The notes: generated by a model from the letters alone, not told the origin. Positions 7,540-17,646 are shown, counted from the first letter of the stretch. The stretch is DNA of 44,882 nucleotides from Pseudomonas sp. UBA6562 (GCF_002434265.1 NZ_DJJS01000009.1:40689-85570), one strand, 5' to 3'. Made by a program: numbers and translations.

Positions 7540-9537
7540 ATGGCCGGGCTGATTCCGCAGAGCTTCATCGATGACCTCCTCAACCGCACCGACATCGTCG
7601 ATGTGGTGAGCTCGCGCGTGCAGTTGAAGAAAACCGGCAAGAACCTGTCCGCCTGCTGCCCGTTCCACAAGGAGAAAAGCCCCTCCTTCACCGTCAGCCC
7701 CGACAAGCAGTTCTACTACTGCTTCGGCTGCGGCGCCGGCGGCAACGCGCTCGGCTTCATCATGGACCACGACAACCTGGACTTCCCCCAGGCGGTCGAG
7801 GAACTGGCCCGCGCGGCCGGCATGGAGATTCCGCGCGAGGAAGGCCGGCGCAACCAGAAGCCGCGCCAACCAACCGACTCGCCGCTGTACCCGCTGCTCG
7901 AAGCGGCCGCCGAGTTCTTCCGCCAGGCGCTGCGCAACCATCCGACGCGCAAGTCTGCGGTCGAATACCTCAAAGGCCGCGGCCTGTCCGGCGAGATCGC
8001 CCGCGACTTCGGCCTGGGGTTCGCGCCACCTGGCTGGGACAACCTGCTCAAGCACCTGGGCGCCGACACCTTGCAACAAAAGGTGATGATCGATGCCGGC
8101 CTGCTGATCGAGAACGCCGAGAGCGGCAAGCGCTACGACCGCTTCCGCGACCGGGTGATCTTCCCGATCCGCGACAGCCGCGGGCGCGTCATCGCGTTCG
8201 GTGGCCGGGTGCTGGGCGACGACAAGCCCAAATACCTGAACTCGCCGGAAACCCCGGTATTCCACAAGGGCCAGGAGCTGTACGGGCTGTACGAGGCGCG
8301 CAAGCACAACCGCAACCTCGACGAAATCATCGTCGTCGAAGGCTACATGGACGTCATCGCCCTGGCCCAGCAAGGCCTGCGCAACGCGGTGGCCACCCTC
8401 GGCACCGCGACCAGCGAAGAGCACTTGAAGCGCCTGTACCGAGTGGTGCCCAGCGTGCTGTTCTGCTTCGACGGCGACCAAGCCGGGCGCAAGGCGGCCT
8501 GGCGGGCGTTGGAATCGGCCCTGCCGAGCCTGCAGGACGGCCGCCGGGCGCGCTTCCTGTTCCTGCCCGAAGGCGAAGACCCCGATACCTTGGTGCGCGC
8601 CGAAGGCACCGATGCCTTCCACGCCCGCATCAACCAGCACGCGCAGCCGCTCGCCGACTATTTCTTCGAGCAACTGAGCAACGAAGCCGATCCGCGTTCG
8701 CTGGAAGGCAAGGCACATTTGGCTACCCTGGCAGCGCCGCTGATCGAGCAGGTGCCGGGCGCCAACCTGCGCCAGTTGATGCGCAACCGGCTTCGTGAGA
8801 TCACCGGTCTCGACCCGCAGCAAGTCGAGCAGCTGGCGCAGAGCGCACCGCCCGCGAGCGCGCCCGATTACGACCCTGGCTACGACTACGACGCGATGGC
8901 CACCTTTACTCCCGACTACGGCGACATGCCGCACGTCGAGCATTACGCCGGCCATCAGGAACAACCCGCGTGGGGCGCACACAAAAGCCAAGGCAAGAAA
9001 CAGTGGCAGGACAAACCCTGGAAAAAGGGCGGCAAGCCCTGGCAGCGCGACGACCGTCGCGAGCCACCGCCACGGGTGCCGGCACCCGTGGAACCGCCCA
9101 CCCTGTCGGCGCTGCGCACCCTGCTGCACCATCCGTTGCTGGCCGGCAAGGTCGAGAACGCCAGCCACTTCGCCGACGAGGAGCATGTCTACAGCCAGTT
9201 GCTCGTAGCCTTGATCGAAGCGGCGCAGAAGAATCCTCGACTAAGCTCGATGCAACTCATCGCACGCTGGCACGGCACCGATCAGGGCCGGTTGCTGCGG
9301 GCCCTGGCCGAAAAGGAGTGGTTGATTGACGGCGAAAACCTTGAACAACAGTTCATCGACACCATAACCAGCTTGTCCGCTCGTCAGCGCGAGCGAAGGC
9401 TTGAACATCTGATGAAAAAGGCGCGTCTAAGCGATAGCGGCCATGGGCCTGCGCTGTCGAGCGAGGAAAAAACCGAACTGGTCGCCCTGCTCATCCGTCA
9501 TGTTCCAGCACAAACCCCGACCTCAACTGGCGCGTGA
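7540..9537 (+). CDS. dnaG: DNA primase
   Basis: Encodes 665 residues of the primase that lays down RNA primers for the replication fork. The domains are in standard order. The N-terminal CHC2 zinc finger has ligands C40, H43, C61 and C64. The catalytic core follows with RFRDRVIFPIRDSRGRVIAFGGR. The Toprim motif is EGYMDVIAL, with acidic residues in FCFDGDQAGRKAA. A low-complexity Pro/Lys/Trp-rich linker at about 445-520 leads to the C-terminal helicase-binding domain. The start MAGLIPQSFIDDL is the conserved N-terminus. It lies between rpsU and rpoD in the same direction. Confidence 0.97.
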   Translation: MAGLIPQSFIDDLLNRTDIVDVVSSRVQLKKTGKNLSACCPFHKEKSPSFTVSPDKQFYYCFGCGAGGNALGFIMDHDNLDFPQAVEELARAAGMEIPREEGRRNQKPRQPTDSPLYPLLEAAAEFFRQALRNHPTRKSAVEYLKGRGLSGEIARDFGLGFAPPGWDNLLKHLGADTLQQKVMIDAGLLIENAESGKRYDRFRDRVIFPIRDSRGRVIAFGGRVLGDDKPKYLNSPETPVFHKGQELYGLYEARKHNRNLDEIIVVEGYMDVIALAQQGLRNAVATLGTATSEEHLKRLYRVVPSVLFCFDGDQAGRKAAWRALESALPSLQDGRRARFLFLPEGEDPDTLVRAEGTDAFHARINQHAQPLADYFFEQLSNEADPRSLEGKAHLATLAAPLIEQVPGANLRQLMRNRLREITGLDPQQVEQLAQSAPPASAPDYDPGYDYDAMATFTPDYGDMPHVEHYAGHQEQPAWGAHKSQGKKQWQDKPWKKGGKPWQRDDRREPPPRVPAPVEPPTLSALRTLLHHPLLAGKVENASHFADEEHVYSQLLVALIEAAQKNPRLSSMQLIARWHGTDQGRLLRALAEKEWLIDGENLEQQFIDTITSLSARQRERRLEHLMKKARLSDSGHGPALSSEEKTELVALLIRHVPAQTPTSTGA

Positions 9538-9551
9538 GGTCCTTGCTCGGG

Positions 9552-9557
9552 TATAAT
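9552..9557 (+). promoter_or_regulatory. Candidate -10 element upstream of rpoD
   Basis: A perfect TATAAT lies 47 bases before the rpoD start, just after the dnaG stop. No good -35 stands 16-18 bases upstream, so it may depend on an activator or be a weak internal promoter. A separate rpoD promoter within this cluster is known in other gamma-proteobacteria. Confidence 0.4.
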
Positions 9558-9604
9558 CCCCGGCTTGTTTTTTGCCCGCCAAGACCTTCAGTGGATAGGG
9601 TGTT

Positions 9605-11458
<1,854 letters not shown>

Positions 11459-11463
11459 CGATC

Positions 11464-11489
11464 AACCCCGGCCCAGGCCGGGGTTTTTC
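11464..11489 (+). terminator. Rho-independent terminator of rpoD
   Basis: AACCCCGGCC at 11464-11473 pairs with GGCCGGGGTT at 11476-11485 across a 2-base loop and runs into TTTTTCTTT. It begins 6 bases after the rpoD stop and closes the rpsU-dnaG-rpoD unit. Confidence 0.9.
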
Positions 11490-11633
11490 TTTGTGGCCTC
11501 TGTGCAAGAGCACGTCTAAACCGCAGCTTTCAGCGCCAGCAACACTTCCTGCCAAGCAAAACCTCGCGCAGCCGAGCGCACTCGCAATGCCGGTCTACAC
11601 TCGTTTGACATGTTCCTGGATCGAGACCCCTTC

Positions 11634-14600
11634 ATGCGTTTGTCGCTGGCCCTGCTCACACTGTTTCTTGCCACCTGGACGGCAACCGCCGGCGCCCTCA
11701 CCCTCACCAAAGAAGAAAACGCCTGGCTCAGGGCTCATCCACAGTTGCGCCTGGGTGGCGACGGAGCCTGGCCGCCTTTCGAGTTCCGCAACGGCGAAGG
11801 CCCGTTCCAAGGCCTGTCGGCCGACTACGTCGAGCTGATCCAACGGCGCCTGCGCGTCGCCATGCAGCCAGTCGCGCCGGGCGACTGGACGCACATGCTC
11901 GACCAGGCGCGTACTCAACGCGTCGACCTGCTCGCAGCCATCATGTCCACACCCGAGCGTCAGGAGTACTTGTCGTTCACCCGTCCCTACCTGGACTTTC
12001 CCATCGTCATCCTGGCGCGCAAAGGCGGCCCGCAGCCGCGCACGCTGCATGACCTGTATGGCTTGAAGATCGCCGTGGTGGAAGACTATGCGCCCCACGA
12101 ACTGCTGCGCACCCACCATCCGGACCTCAATCTGGTGACCCTGCCCAACGTCAATTCGGTCTTGCAGGCCTTGGCCACCGGGCAGGTGGATGCAGTGGTA
12201 AGCGATCTGGCGTCGAGCATCTGGAGCTTGCGCGAGACCAAGCTCGATGGCCTGCACGTCAGCGGCCAAACGCCCTACCGCTACCAACTGGCGATGGCGG
12301 TGCCACGGGAAAATGCGATCCTGGTGACGATCCTGGACAAGGTGCTGGCCGACCTCTCCGCAACCGAAGTGAGCGAGATTCAACGTCGCTGGGTGGCCGA
12401 TGTGCTCGACCAGCGCAGCCTGTGGCACGACGTACTGGTCTACGGCCTGCCGGCGCTGCTGTTGCTCATCGCCGGGCTGGCCATGGTCATGCGCATCAAC
12501 CGCCGGCTGAGTTCGGAAATAGCCCGGCGCATGGCACTGGAGCAGGAGCTGCGCAGCAGCGAGTACCACTACCGCAGCTTGGTCGAAAGCCTGTCGGCGG
12601 TGGCCTGGGAAGCCAATGCCAAGGACTTCACGTTCAGCTACGTTTCGCCCCATGCCGAAGGGCTGCTGGGCTATCCGCTCAAGGACTGGCTCAAACCTGG
12701 GTTCTGGCGCAGCATCCTGCATCCCGACGACGCGCTACGCGCCCAGTCCTATTGCGAGCGCGAGACCGCAGCCAGCCGCCACCACAGCCTCGACTACCGG
12801 GTGATCTGCGCCGATGGCCACACGCTATGGGTGCGCAACATCGTCAGCATGATCAGGCAGGGTCATGCGCCGCTGATGCGCGGCCTGATGATCGACATCA
12901 GCGAGACCAAGCGCACCGAGCATGCCCTGCGGCTCTCGGAACAGAAGTTCGCCTCGGTGTTCGAGCAATGCCCCGACATTCTGGTCATCGCCCGCCACAG
13001 CGATGGCCGGCTGCTGGAGGTCAACGAGGCCTTCGAAGCCCAAACCGGGCTGAAGCGCAGCGAAGTCCTTGGCCACACCGCCACCGAGCTGGGCTTGTGG
13101 GAGCTCGAAGACAACGCCCCGGGGCTGCTGGAGCGCCTGCACCATGGCGGCATCCGCAATCTGGAAATGACCTTCCTGCGCAGCGGTGGGCAGCGCTTCA
13201 CCGGCCTGACTTCTGCGGAAACCTTCGACCTCGACGGCGTCCTGGCCTTGGTCGTGGCCGTACGCGACATCAGCCAGTTGAAGCAAACCCAGCAACAGTT
13301 GCAAACCTCCGAGGAAAAGTTCGCCAAGGCGTTCCATGCCTCGCCTGACGGCCTGCTGCTGTCACGCCAGAGCGATGGCCTGATGATCGAGGCGAACGAA
13401 GGCTTCTGCCGCCTGACAGGCTACAACCTCAACCCCAAACAGCGCGGCCAGACAGCCGTGGACCTGAACATCTGGGCCGACCTGGAAGAGCGCCAGCGGC
13501 TCGTCGAGCTGCTCAAGCGCGATGGTTACGTACGCGACTTCAGCTGCCTGATCCGCCGTAGCGACGGTCAGATGCGCTTGTGCGAGCTGTCGGTCAGGCC
13601 GTTGCCGATTGCCGGCGTCGACTGCATGCTGACCATCGCCCGCGACATCACCGAACGCCACCTGATGCAGGAAAAGCTGCAACTGGCCGCCACCGTGTTC
13701 GAGAACACGGCCGAAGCCGTGCTGATCACCGACACCGACCAGCACATCAGCGCGGTCAACCGGGCGTTCAGCGAGATCACCGGTTACAGCGAAATCGAGG
13801 CACTGGGCCAAACGCCGCGAATGCTGGCCTCCGGGCATCACGACAGCGCCTTCTATGCCGCCATGTGGCATCAGCTCACCGCGGAAGGCCACTGGCAGGG
13901 CGAAATCTACAACCGGCGCAAGAACGGCGAGATGTACCCCGGCTGGGTCACCATCAGCGTGGTGCGCAACCACGAGCGCGAGATCACCCATTTCGTGTCG
14001 GTGTTCGCCGACATCTCCAGCCTCAAGCACGCCCAGGCCAAGCTCGACTACCAAGCACACCACGACCCGCTCACCGGCCTGCCCAACCGCGCGCTGTTCG
14101 AAAACCGCCTGCAAATCGCCCTCGCCGACGCCAATGGCACCAGCCACCAAGGTGCGGTGCTGTTCCTCGACCTCGACCGTTTCAAGCACATCAACGACAG
14201 CCTCGGCCATCCCGTAGGCGACCTGTTGCTCAAAGGCATCGCCCATCGGCTCAAGGAGCAGGTGCGCGACGTCGACACCGTGGCCCGACTGGGTGGCGAC
14301 GAGTTCATCATCCTGCTGCCGGGCCTGCACCGCCCCAGCGACGCCAGCACCATCGCCAGCAAGCTGTTGGCGTGTTTCGTCGCACCCTTCCAGGCGGGCG
14401 AACACGAGTTCTTCACCAGTGCCAGCATCGGCATTAGCCTATATCCACAGGACGGTACCGATGTCGCGAGCCTGATCCGCAACGCCGACGCGGCCATGTA
14501 CCGCTCCAAGGCCAAGGGCCGCAACCGTGTCGAAGCCTATACCAGCGACCTGACCGCCCAGGCGAACGAGCGCATCGCTTTGGAGCACGAGCTGCGCCGC

Positions 14601-15380
14601 GCCATCGAACGCAACGAGCTGAGCCTGTGCTATCAACCCAAGCTCAGCCTCAAGACTCAAGCCCTGGTCGGCGCCGAAGCATTGGTACGCTGGAACCACC
14701 CGACCTTCGGCGAAGTGCCGCCCGAGCACTTCATCAACCTGGCCGAAGACAACGGTAGCATCCTGCAAATCGGCGACTGGGTGCTTGAGCAAGCGTGCAA
14801 GCAGATGCAGCAGTGGAAAAGCCAGTACCAGGCATTCGGGCCGCTGTCCGTCAACCTGGCCGGCGCCCAGCTGCGCCAACCCAACCTGGCCAAGCGCATC
14901 GAGCAATTGCTGCACACCTACCAGCTCGATGCCGGCGACCTGCAACTGGAGATCACCGAAAACTTCATCATGAGTCAGGCCGAAGAGGCCCTGGCCGTGC
15001 TCGACCAGCTCAAGCAGCTGGGCGTGCAACTGGCCATCGACGATTTCGGCACAGGTTACTCTTCGCTGAGCTACCTCAAGCGCCTGCCGTTGGACATCCT
15101 CAAGATCGACCAATCCTTCATCCGCGGCCTGCCCGAAGACGCCCACGACGCCGCCATCGCCCGCGCCATCATCGCCCTGGGGCGCAGCATGCAGTTGACC
15201 ATCATCGCCGAGGGCGTGGAGACCCAGGCCCAACAGCAGTTCTTGGCGGCCGAGGGGTGCGAGCAGATCCAGGGGTACATCGTCAGCCTGCCGTTGCCGG
15301 CACGGGAATTCGAGGGAGTGTTTCTTCGTATAGCACTTTCGGATCTTTCGGATGGCAGCGAGGGTGATCCCTCGTTATAA
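11634..15380 (+). CDS. Membrane c-di-GMP protein: periplasmic SBP_bac_3 sensor, four PAS, GGDEF, EAL
   Basis: Encodes 1248 residues from the ATG at 11634, chosen over 11610 because it gives a clean signal peptide (MRLSLALLTLFLATWTATAGA). Residues about 25-260 form a periplasmic amino-acid-binding-protein-like domain, as in BvgS-type sensors; a membrane helix follows at about 265-287 (VLVYGLPALLLLIAGLAMVM). Four PAS modules come next, each beginning near HYRSLVES, KFASVFEQ, KFAKAFHA and LAATVFEN. The GGDEF domain keeps GGDEF at 887-891, so cyclase activity is possible, and the RDVD five residues before it is an intact I-site. The EAL domain has EAL at 1015-1017, DDFGTGYSSL, LKIDQSFI and IIAEGVET, so phosphodiesterase activity is also possible. 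The ligand is unknown. The stop codon overlaps the -10 of the following tRNA. Confidence 0.93.
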   Translation: MRLSLALLTLFLATWTATAGALTLTKEENAWLRAHPQLRLGGDGAWPPFEFRNGEGPFQGLSADYVELIQRRLRVAMQPVAPGDWTHMLDQARTQRVDLLAAIMSTPERQEYLSFTRPYLDFPIVILARKGGPQPRTLHDLYGLKIAVVEDYAPHELLRTHHPDLNLVTLPNVNSVLQALATGQVDAVVSDLASSIWSLRETKLDGLHVSGQTPYRYQLAMAVPRENAILVTILDKVLADLSATEVSEIQRRWVADVLDQRSLWHDVLVYGLPALLLLIAGLAMVMRINRRLSSEIARRMALEQELRSSEYHYRSLVESLSAVAWEANAKDFTFSYVSPHAEGLLGYPLKDWLKPGFWRSILHPDDALRAQSYCERETAASRHHSLDYRVICADGHTLWVRNIVSMIRQGHAPLMRGLMIDISETKRTEHALRLSEQKFASVFEQCPDILVIARHSDGRLLEVNEAFEAQTGLKRSEVLGHTATELGLWELEDNAPGLLERLHHGGIRNLEMTFLRSGGQRFTGLTSAETFDLDGVLALVVAVRDISQLKQTQQQLQTSEEKFAKAFHASPDGLLLSRQSDGLMIEANEGFCRLTGYNLNPKQRGQTAVDLNIWADLEERQRLVELLKRDGYVRDFSCLIRRSDGQMRLCELSVRPLPIAGVDCMLTIARDITERHLMQEKLQLAATVFENTAEAVLITDTDQHISAVNRAFSEITGYSEIEALGQTPRMLASGHHDSAFYAAMWHQLTAEGHWQGEIYNRRKNGEMYPGWVTISVVRNHEREITHFVSVFADISSLKHAQAKLDYQAHHDPLTGLPNRALFENRLQIALADANGTSHQGAVLFLDLDRFKHINDSLGHPVGDLLLKGIAHRLKEQVRDVDTVARLGGDEFIILLPGLHRPSDASTIASKLLACFVAPFQAGEHEFFTSASIGISLYPQDGTDVASLIRNADAAMYRSKAKGRNRVEAYTSDLTAQANERIALEHELRRAIERNELSLCYQPKLSLKTQALVGAEALVRWNHPTFGEVPPEHFINLAEDNGSILQIGDWVLEQACKQMQQWKSQYQAFGPLSVNLAGAQLRQPNLAKRIEQLLHTYQLDAGDLQLEITENFIMSQAEEALAVLDQLKQLGVQLAIDDFGTGYSSLSYLKRLPLDILKIDQSFIRGLPEDAHDAAIARAIIALGRSMQLTIIAEGVETQAQQQFLAAEGCEQIQGYIVSLPLPAREFEGVFLRIALSDLSDGSEGDPSL

Positions 15381-15381
15381 T
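15376..15381 (+). promoter_or_regulatory. -10 box of the tRNA promoter
   Basis: TATAAT lies 15 bases before the tRNA and contains the TAA stop of the GGDEF-EAL gene. The -35 (near TGGCAG, 15353-15358, 17-base spacing) is poor. A 6-bp hairpin CGAGGG/CCCTCG (15359-15374) lies between the two. Confidence 0.5.
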
Positions 15382-15396
15382 CCGGCTTCCTTCTGA

Positions 15397-15473
15397 GGGC
15401 CTATAGCTCAGTTGGTTAGAGCAGAGGACTCATAATCCTTTGGTCCACGGTTCGAGTCCGTGTGGGCCCACCA
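15397..15473 (+). tRNA. tRNA-Ile2 (anticodon CAT, expected to be lysidine-modified)
   Basis: A 77-base cloverleaf with an encoded CCA. The acceptor stem GGGCCTA pairs with TGGGCCC, the anticodon stem GAGGA with TCCTT, and the loop is CTCATAA, giving anticodon CAT; the T arm contains GGTTCGAGTCC. CAT could mean elongator Met or Ile2. I call Ile2 because C4-G69 and C5-G68 pairs, known TilS identity elements, are present, the discriminator is A73, and the segment after the anticodon stem (TTGGTC) matches E. coli ileX rather than metT. TilS would convert C34 to lysidine so that AUA is read as Ile. Confidence 0.85.
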
Positions 15474-15480
15474 TCTTGTC

Positions 15481-15505
15481 GAAAGCCGCGCATTGCGCGG
15501 CTTTC
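15481..15505 (+). terminator. tRNA terminator
   Basis: An 11-bp perfect stem, GAAAGCCGCGC at 15481-15491 and GCGCGGCTTTC at 15495-15505 with loop ATT, begins 7 bases after the tRNA CCA. The following GCGTTTCT is only weakly U-rich. The stretch from 15506 to 15652 holds no gene I can support. Confidence 0.75.
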
Positions 15506-15652
15506 GCGTTTCTGGCGACACCCTCTCGGATAAAGTGCGGTAGCACGGCAATCCCGCTGATCTGCAGATCGGGCGGCAGATCGCCTTATATGGCTGCAGC
15601 ACCCCAGCGCCTCTCTCAAGAGTCATTGAGGACGCTGCAAGGTCATCGTGGC

Positions 15653-16618
15653 TCACGCCAGCAACCGTTCGATCAACGCCTGCTCGTAATCGTTGAGAGG
15701 CTGCTCCTCGCAGAGCTTGTTGGAGGCCGTGACCAGCGCCTGGCCCTCGACCTCACGCCCACTGTCGCCATACACATGCCCAAGGTTCTCCAGCGACTGC
15801 AAGTTGCCGTGCAGAGAGAAGGAGATCAGATACCAGCGCTCGGCCGCCTCGAGCTCGCCCAGGCGGTGATAGGCCACAGCCAGGTTGTGCTGGGCGTAGA
15901 CGTGGTCGGATTCCAAGGCCTGCAACAACGCCTCCTTGGCCTGCTGATAGTCTTCGAGCTGCAAGTACAGAAGGCCAAGATTGTTGTAGCCGTCGACATT
16001 GCCCAACTCGGCCGCGCGCCGGTAGGCCTGCTCGGCCTGCGGGTAGCGCTCGGCATCCAGATGGACATCGCCGAGCAGGTTCAGCGCCTCCGGATGATCG
16101 TGGCGCACGGCGTTGTCGAGGTGCTCGACGGCGGCATCGTGATCGCCATCCTGGTAGGCCATGCTGCCCAGATAGAAGTGGCTGCGCGGGCAATCCGACT
16201 CGGCGGCTTTCTGGAAGTGGTGGCGGGCGGTGTCGTGATCGCCCTCCTGGAAGGCCATGCTGCCGAGGTTGTAGTGGCTGCCCGGATAATCATGCTCGGC
16301 AGCCCTCTGAAAGTGTCGGCGGGCGACGTCGTTGTTACCGTCCTGGTAGGCCATGATGCCGAGGTTGTAGTGGCTGCCAGGGTAGTCACGATCGGCGGCC
16401 ATCTGGAAGTGTCGACGGGCATCGGCGCGCTCCTCACGCGCCAAATTCACCGCACCGATGCCATTCATCCAGCGAGCGTCGGCGGAACACGCCTTGGCAA
16501 GGTCCTGGAAGCACTTCTGCGCGGTGTCCAGATCCTGCGCGCGAAACGCTGTCCAGGCCTGCTCATGGAGCGCAGTCGCCTGCTCGTCACTGAGCGTTTT
16601 TTTCTTCATGAACCACAT
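15653..16618 (-). CDS. Tetratricopeptide/Sel1-like repeat protein
   Basis: Encodes 321 residues from ATG 16618 (MWFMKKKTLSDEQ), chosen for the AGGA about 8 bases upstream; an ATG nine bases further in is an alternative. No signal peptide or membrane segment is seen, so it is probably cytosolic. Residues 58-282 consist of seven helical repeats of 32-33 residues with the pattern A-Y/F-Q-x-G-x-x-D-x-A-x-x-x-F-x-x-A-A-x-x-D-x-P-x-S-H-Y-N-L-G, two residues shorter than a classical TPR. Such proteins act as protein-interaction scaffolds; the partner is unknown. It is transcribed away from the two unknown genes that follow and lies next to the tRNA. Confidence 0.8.
   Translation of the reverse strand: MWFMKKKTLSDEQATALHEQAWTAFRAQDLDTAQKCFQDLAKACSADARWMNGIGAVNLAREERADARRHFQMAADRDYPGSHYNLGIMAYQDGNNDVARRHFQRAAEHDYPGSHYNLGSMAFQEGDHDTARHHFQKAAESDCPRSHFYLGSMAYQDGDHDAAVEHLDNAVRHDHPEALNLLGDVHLDAERYPQAEQAYRRAAELGNVDGYNNLGLLYLQLEDYQQAKEALLQALESDHVYAQHNLAVAYHRLGELEAAERWYLISFSLHGNLQSLENLGHVYGDSGREVEGQALVTASNKLCEEQPLNDYEQALIERLLA
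15773..16447 (-). repeat. Seven in-frame 96-99 bp coding repeats
   Basis: The repeat units of the TPR/Sel1-like protein keep a 96-base period. The three N-terminal units (16352-16447, 16256-16351, 16160-16255) are the most alike, for example DYPGSHYNLGSM and DYPGSHYNLGIM, which suggests recent internal duplication. The C-terminal units are more diverged. Confidence 0.8.
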
Positions 16619-16736
16619 GGTGCTTCCTACCTTGTGAGGGCCGGCCATTTTAAAGGCGTGTATGGAAGCCAACAAGGCAATGGCTATACGGAGCAGGTCG
16701 GTACAACTCTACATAGCCGTCTTGTTTTCCGATTGC

Positions 16737-16752
16737 CGATTTTAGAAAATCG
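16737..16752. promoter_or_regulatory. Perfect inverted repeat, possible operator
   Basis: CGATTTT at 16737-16743 and AAAATCG at 16746-16752 are perfect arms around AG, 28 bases before the unknown gene at 16781. The intergenic region 16619-16780 between divergent genes is clearly AT-richer than its surroundings. An operator or a leader hairpin would both fit. Confidence 0.35.
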
Positions 16753-16780
16753 TCGGTCTTCGGCACGCAGGGATACGCGC

Positions 16781-17281
16781 ATGAAACTCGAGCAGACTAC
16801 GCAATACAGGTCCGAGGAAGGGATCGTCTTCACGCTGACTCAAATCACCCTCATGGAAAGCGACCGAGGTCGTCTGCGCGAGTTGCACTTTGGCGAAGCG
16901 AAACGCGCCCATTATGAGGTCAATAGAATGGTCGTCGATATGTACGACCGAATGCAGGCTCGACACCTGCCATGCCTGCTGACAATCCGTATCTCCAGCC
17001 CACTGACTCGACAGCAGGCCGATGCTATCAACACTACGCGCGGCAACGTTGCAAAGGGGGTTGCTGCGGCCTCAGGAGGTGCAGCCAGGAGTATAGGTGC
17101 GCTGGGCGGTCCGCTCATTGGCTGGGCTTCAGGGGCAGGCGTGACGGCGGGTGTCGCCTGGTACCTTAAGGGGGTCCTGCCGAACCTGCATGCAGGCGAC
17201 GTACTGGTCAGCGTCGAGGGAGAGGTCAATGGCGGAATTGGCCCGCAGCGTTCTGGCAGGACGCTGGTCATCAAGGTCTAA
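16781..17281 (+). CDS. Hypothetical protein with Gly/Ala-rich hydrophobic segment
   Basis: Encodes 166 residues, which I do not recognise. The start MKLEQTTQYRSEEG is the only ATG that avoids reading back through the intergenic region and the antisense of the neighbouring gene. Residues 1-75 look soluble (a mixed strand/helix part with RLRELHFGEAKRAHYEVNRMV). Residues about 92-132 are a Gly/Ala-rich hydrophobic segment (AAASGGAARSIGALGGPLIG, then ASGAGVTAGVAWYLKGVL), which could insert into membrane in the manner of glycine-zipper hairpins. The tail LHAGDVLVSVEGEVNGGIGP is beta-like. GC and codon use are lower than in neighbours. It lies 10 bases before a small membrane protein, probably in an operon. 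Confidence 0.75.
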   Translation: MKLEQTTQYRSEEGIVFTLTQITLMESDRGRLRELHFGEAKRAHYEVNRMVVDMYDRMQARHLPCLLTIRISSPLTRQQADAINTTRGNVAKGVAAASGGAARSIGALGGPLIGWASGAGVTAGVAWYLKGVLPNLHAGDVLVSVEGEVNGGIGPQRSGRTLVIKV

Positions 17282-17291
17282 GGAACTGCAT

Positions 17292-17534
17292 ATGTCCTAT
17301 ATCACGCAAACAGTCGTCTTGTTGGTGTTAGGCGCGATCCTCATTCAGTTTCTAAAACCCTATTCGCTACGAAAATGGCTGGGTTTGGCGCTGCTGGCAA
17401 TCGGTGTGATCGGCATTTTCAAGGGGGGTGAGCAGCATTTGCTGGGCTTTGACCTGGGATTGCTAACGGTGTTGGCCGTGCCGCTGGGTATGACGCTTTT
17501 CTCGACACGGCGGAGGTTCACGGAGGAGGATTGA
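17292..17534 (+). CDS. Small hypothetical membrane protein
   Basis: Encodes 80 residues from the ATG at 17292, with AAGGA at 17280-17284 as ribosome-binding site; that site overlaps the upstream stop codon. Three hydrophobic stretches are visible: TQTVVLLVLGAILIQFL, KWLGLALLAIGVIGIF and LGLLTVLAVPLGMTLF, with a charged tail STRRRFTEED. An inner-membrane protein with two or three helices is likely. I know no function. The 10-base spacing and shared low GC tie it to the preceding gene. No obvious terminator follows before the next gene at 17647. Confidence 0.75.
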   Translation: MSYITQTVVLLVLGAILIQFLKPYSLRKWLGLALLAIGVIGIFKGGEQHLLGFDLGLLTVLAVPLGMTLFSTRRRFTEED

Positions 17535-17646
17535 AGTCCTGACATAGTCATTGGATGAGGTTTTTGAACCGAACCCATAGGAAATAACGGGCGATCAACA
17601 GAAGATCGATCGATGGTATTCGCGTCGTACCTTGCAGGAGAACGCC

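Noticed and set aside
15559..15570. 12-bp palindrome GATCTGCAGATC downstream of the tRNA as attachment site or operator
   Set aside because: Short, with no repeat of the tRNA 3' end and no integrase nearby.
15408..15656. Minus-strand open frame of 82 codons ending in a peptide like WWAHTDSNRGPKDYESS
   Set aside because: It is the antisense translation of the tRNA; this peptide pattern is a well-known annotation artefact.
15773..16447. Regular 96-base repeats considered as a CRISPR or other array
   Set aside because: The period is a multiple of three, the repeats are diverged and encode helical units; no spacers.
15440..17281. 613-codon plus-strand open frame
   Set aside because: Its first two thirds are antisense to the repeat protein and intergenic DNA; only the part from 16781 looks like a gene.
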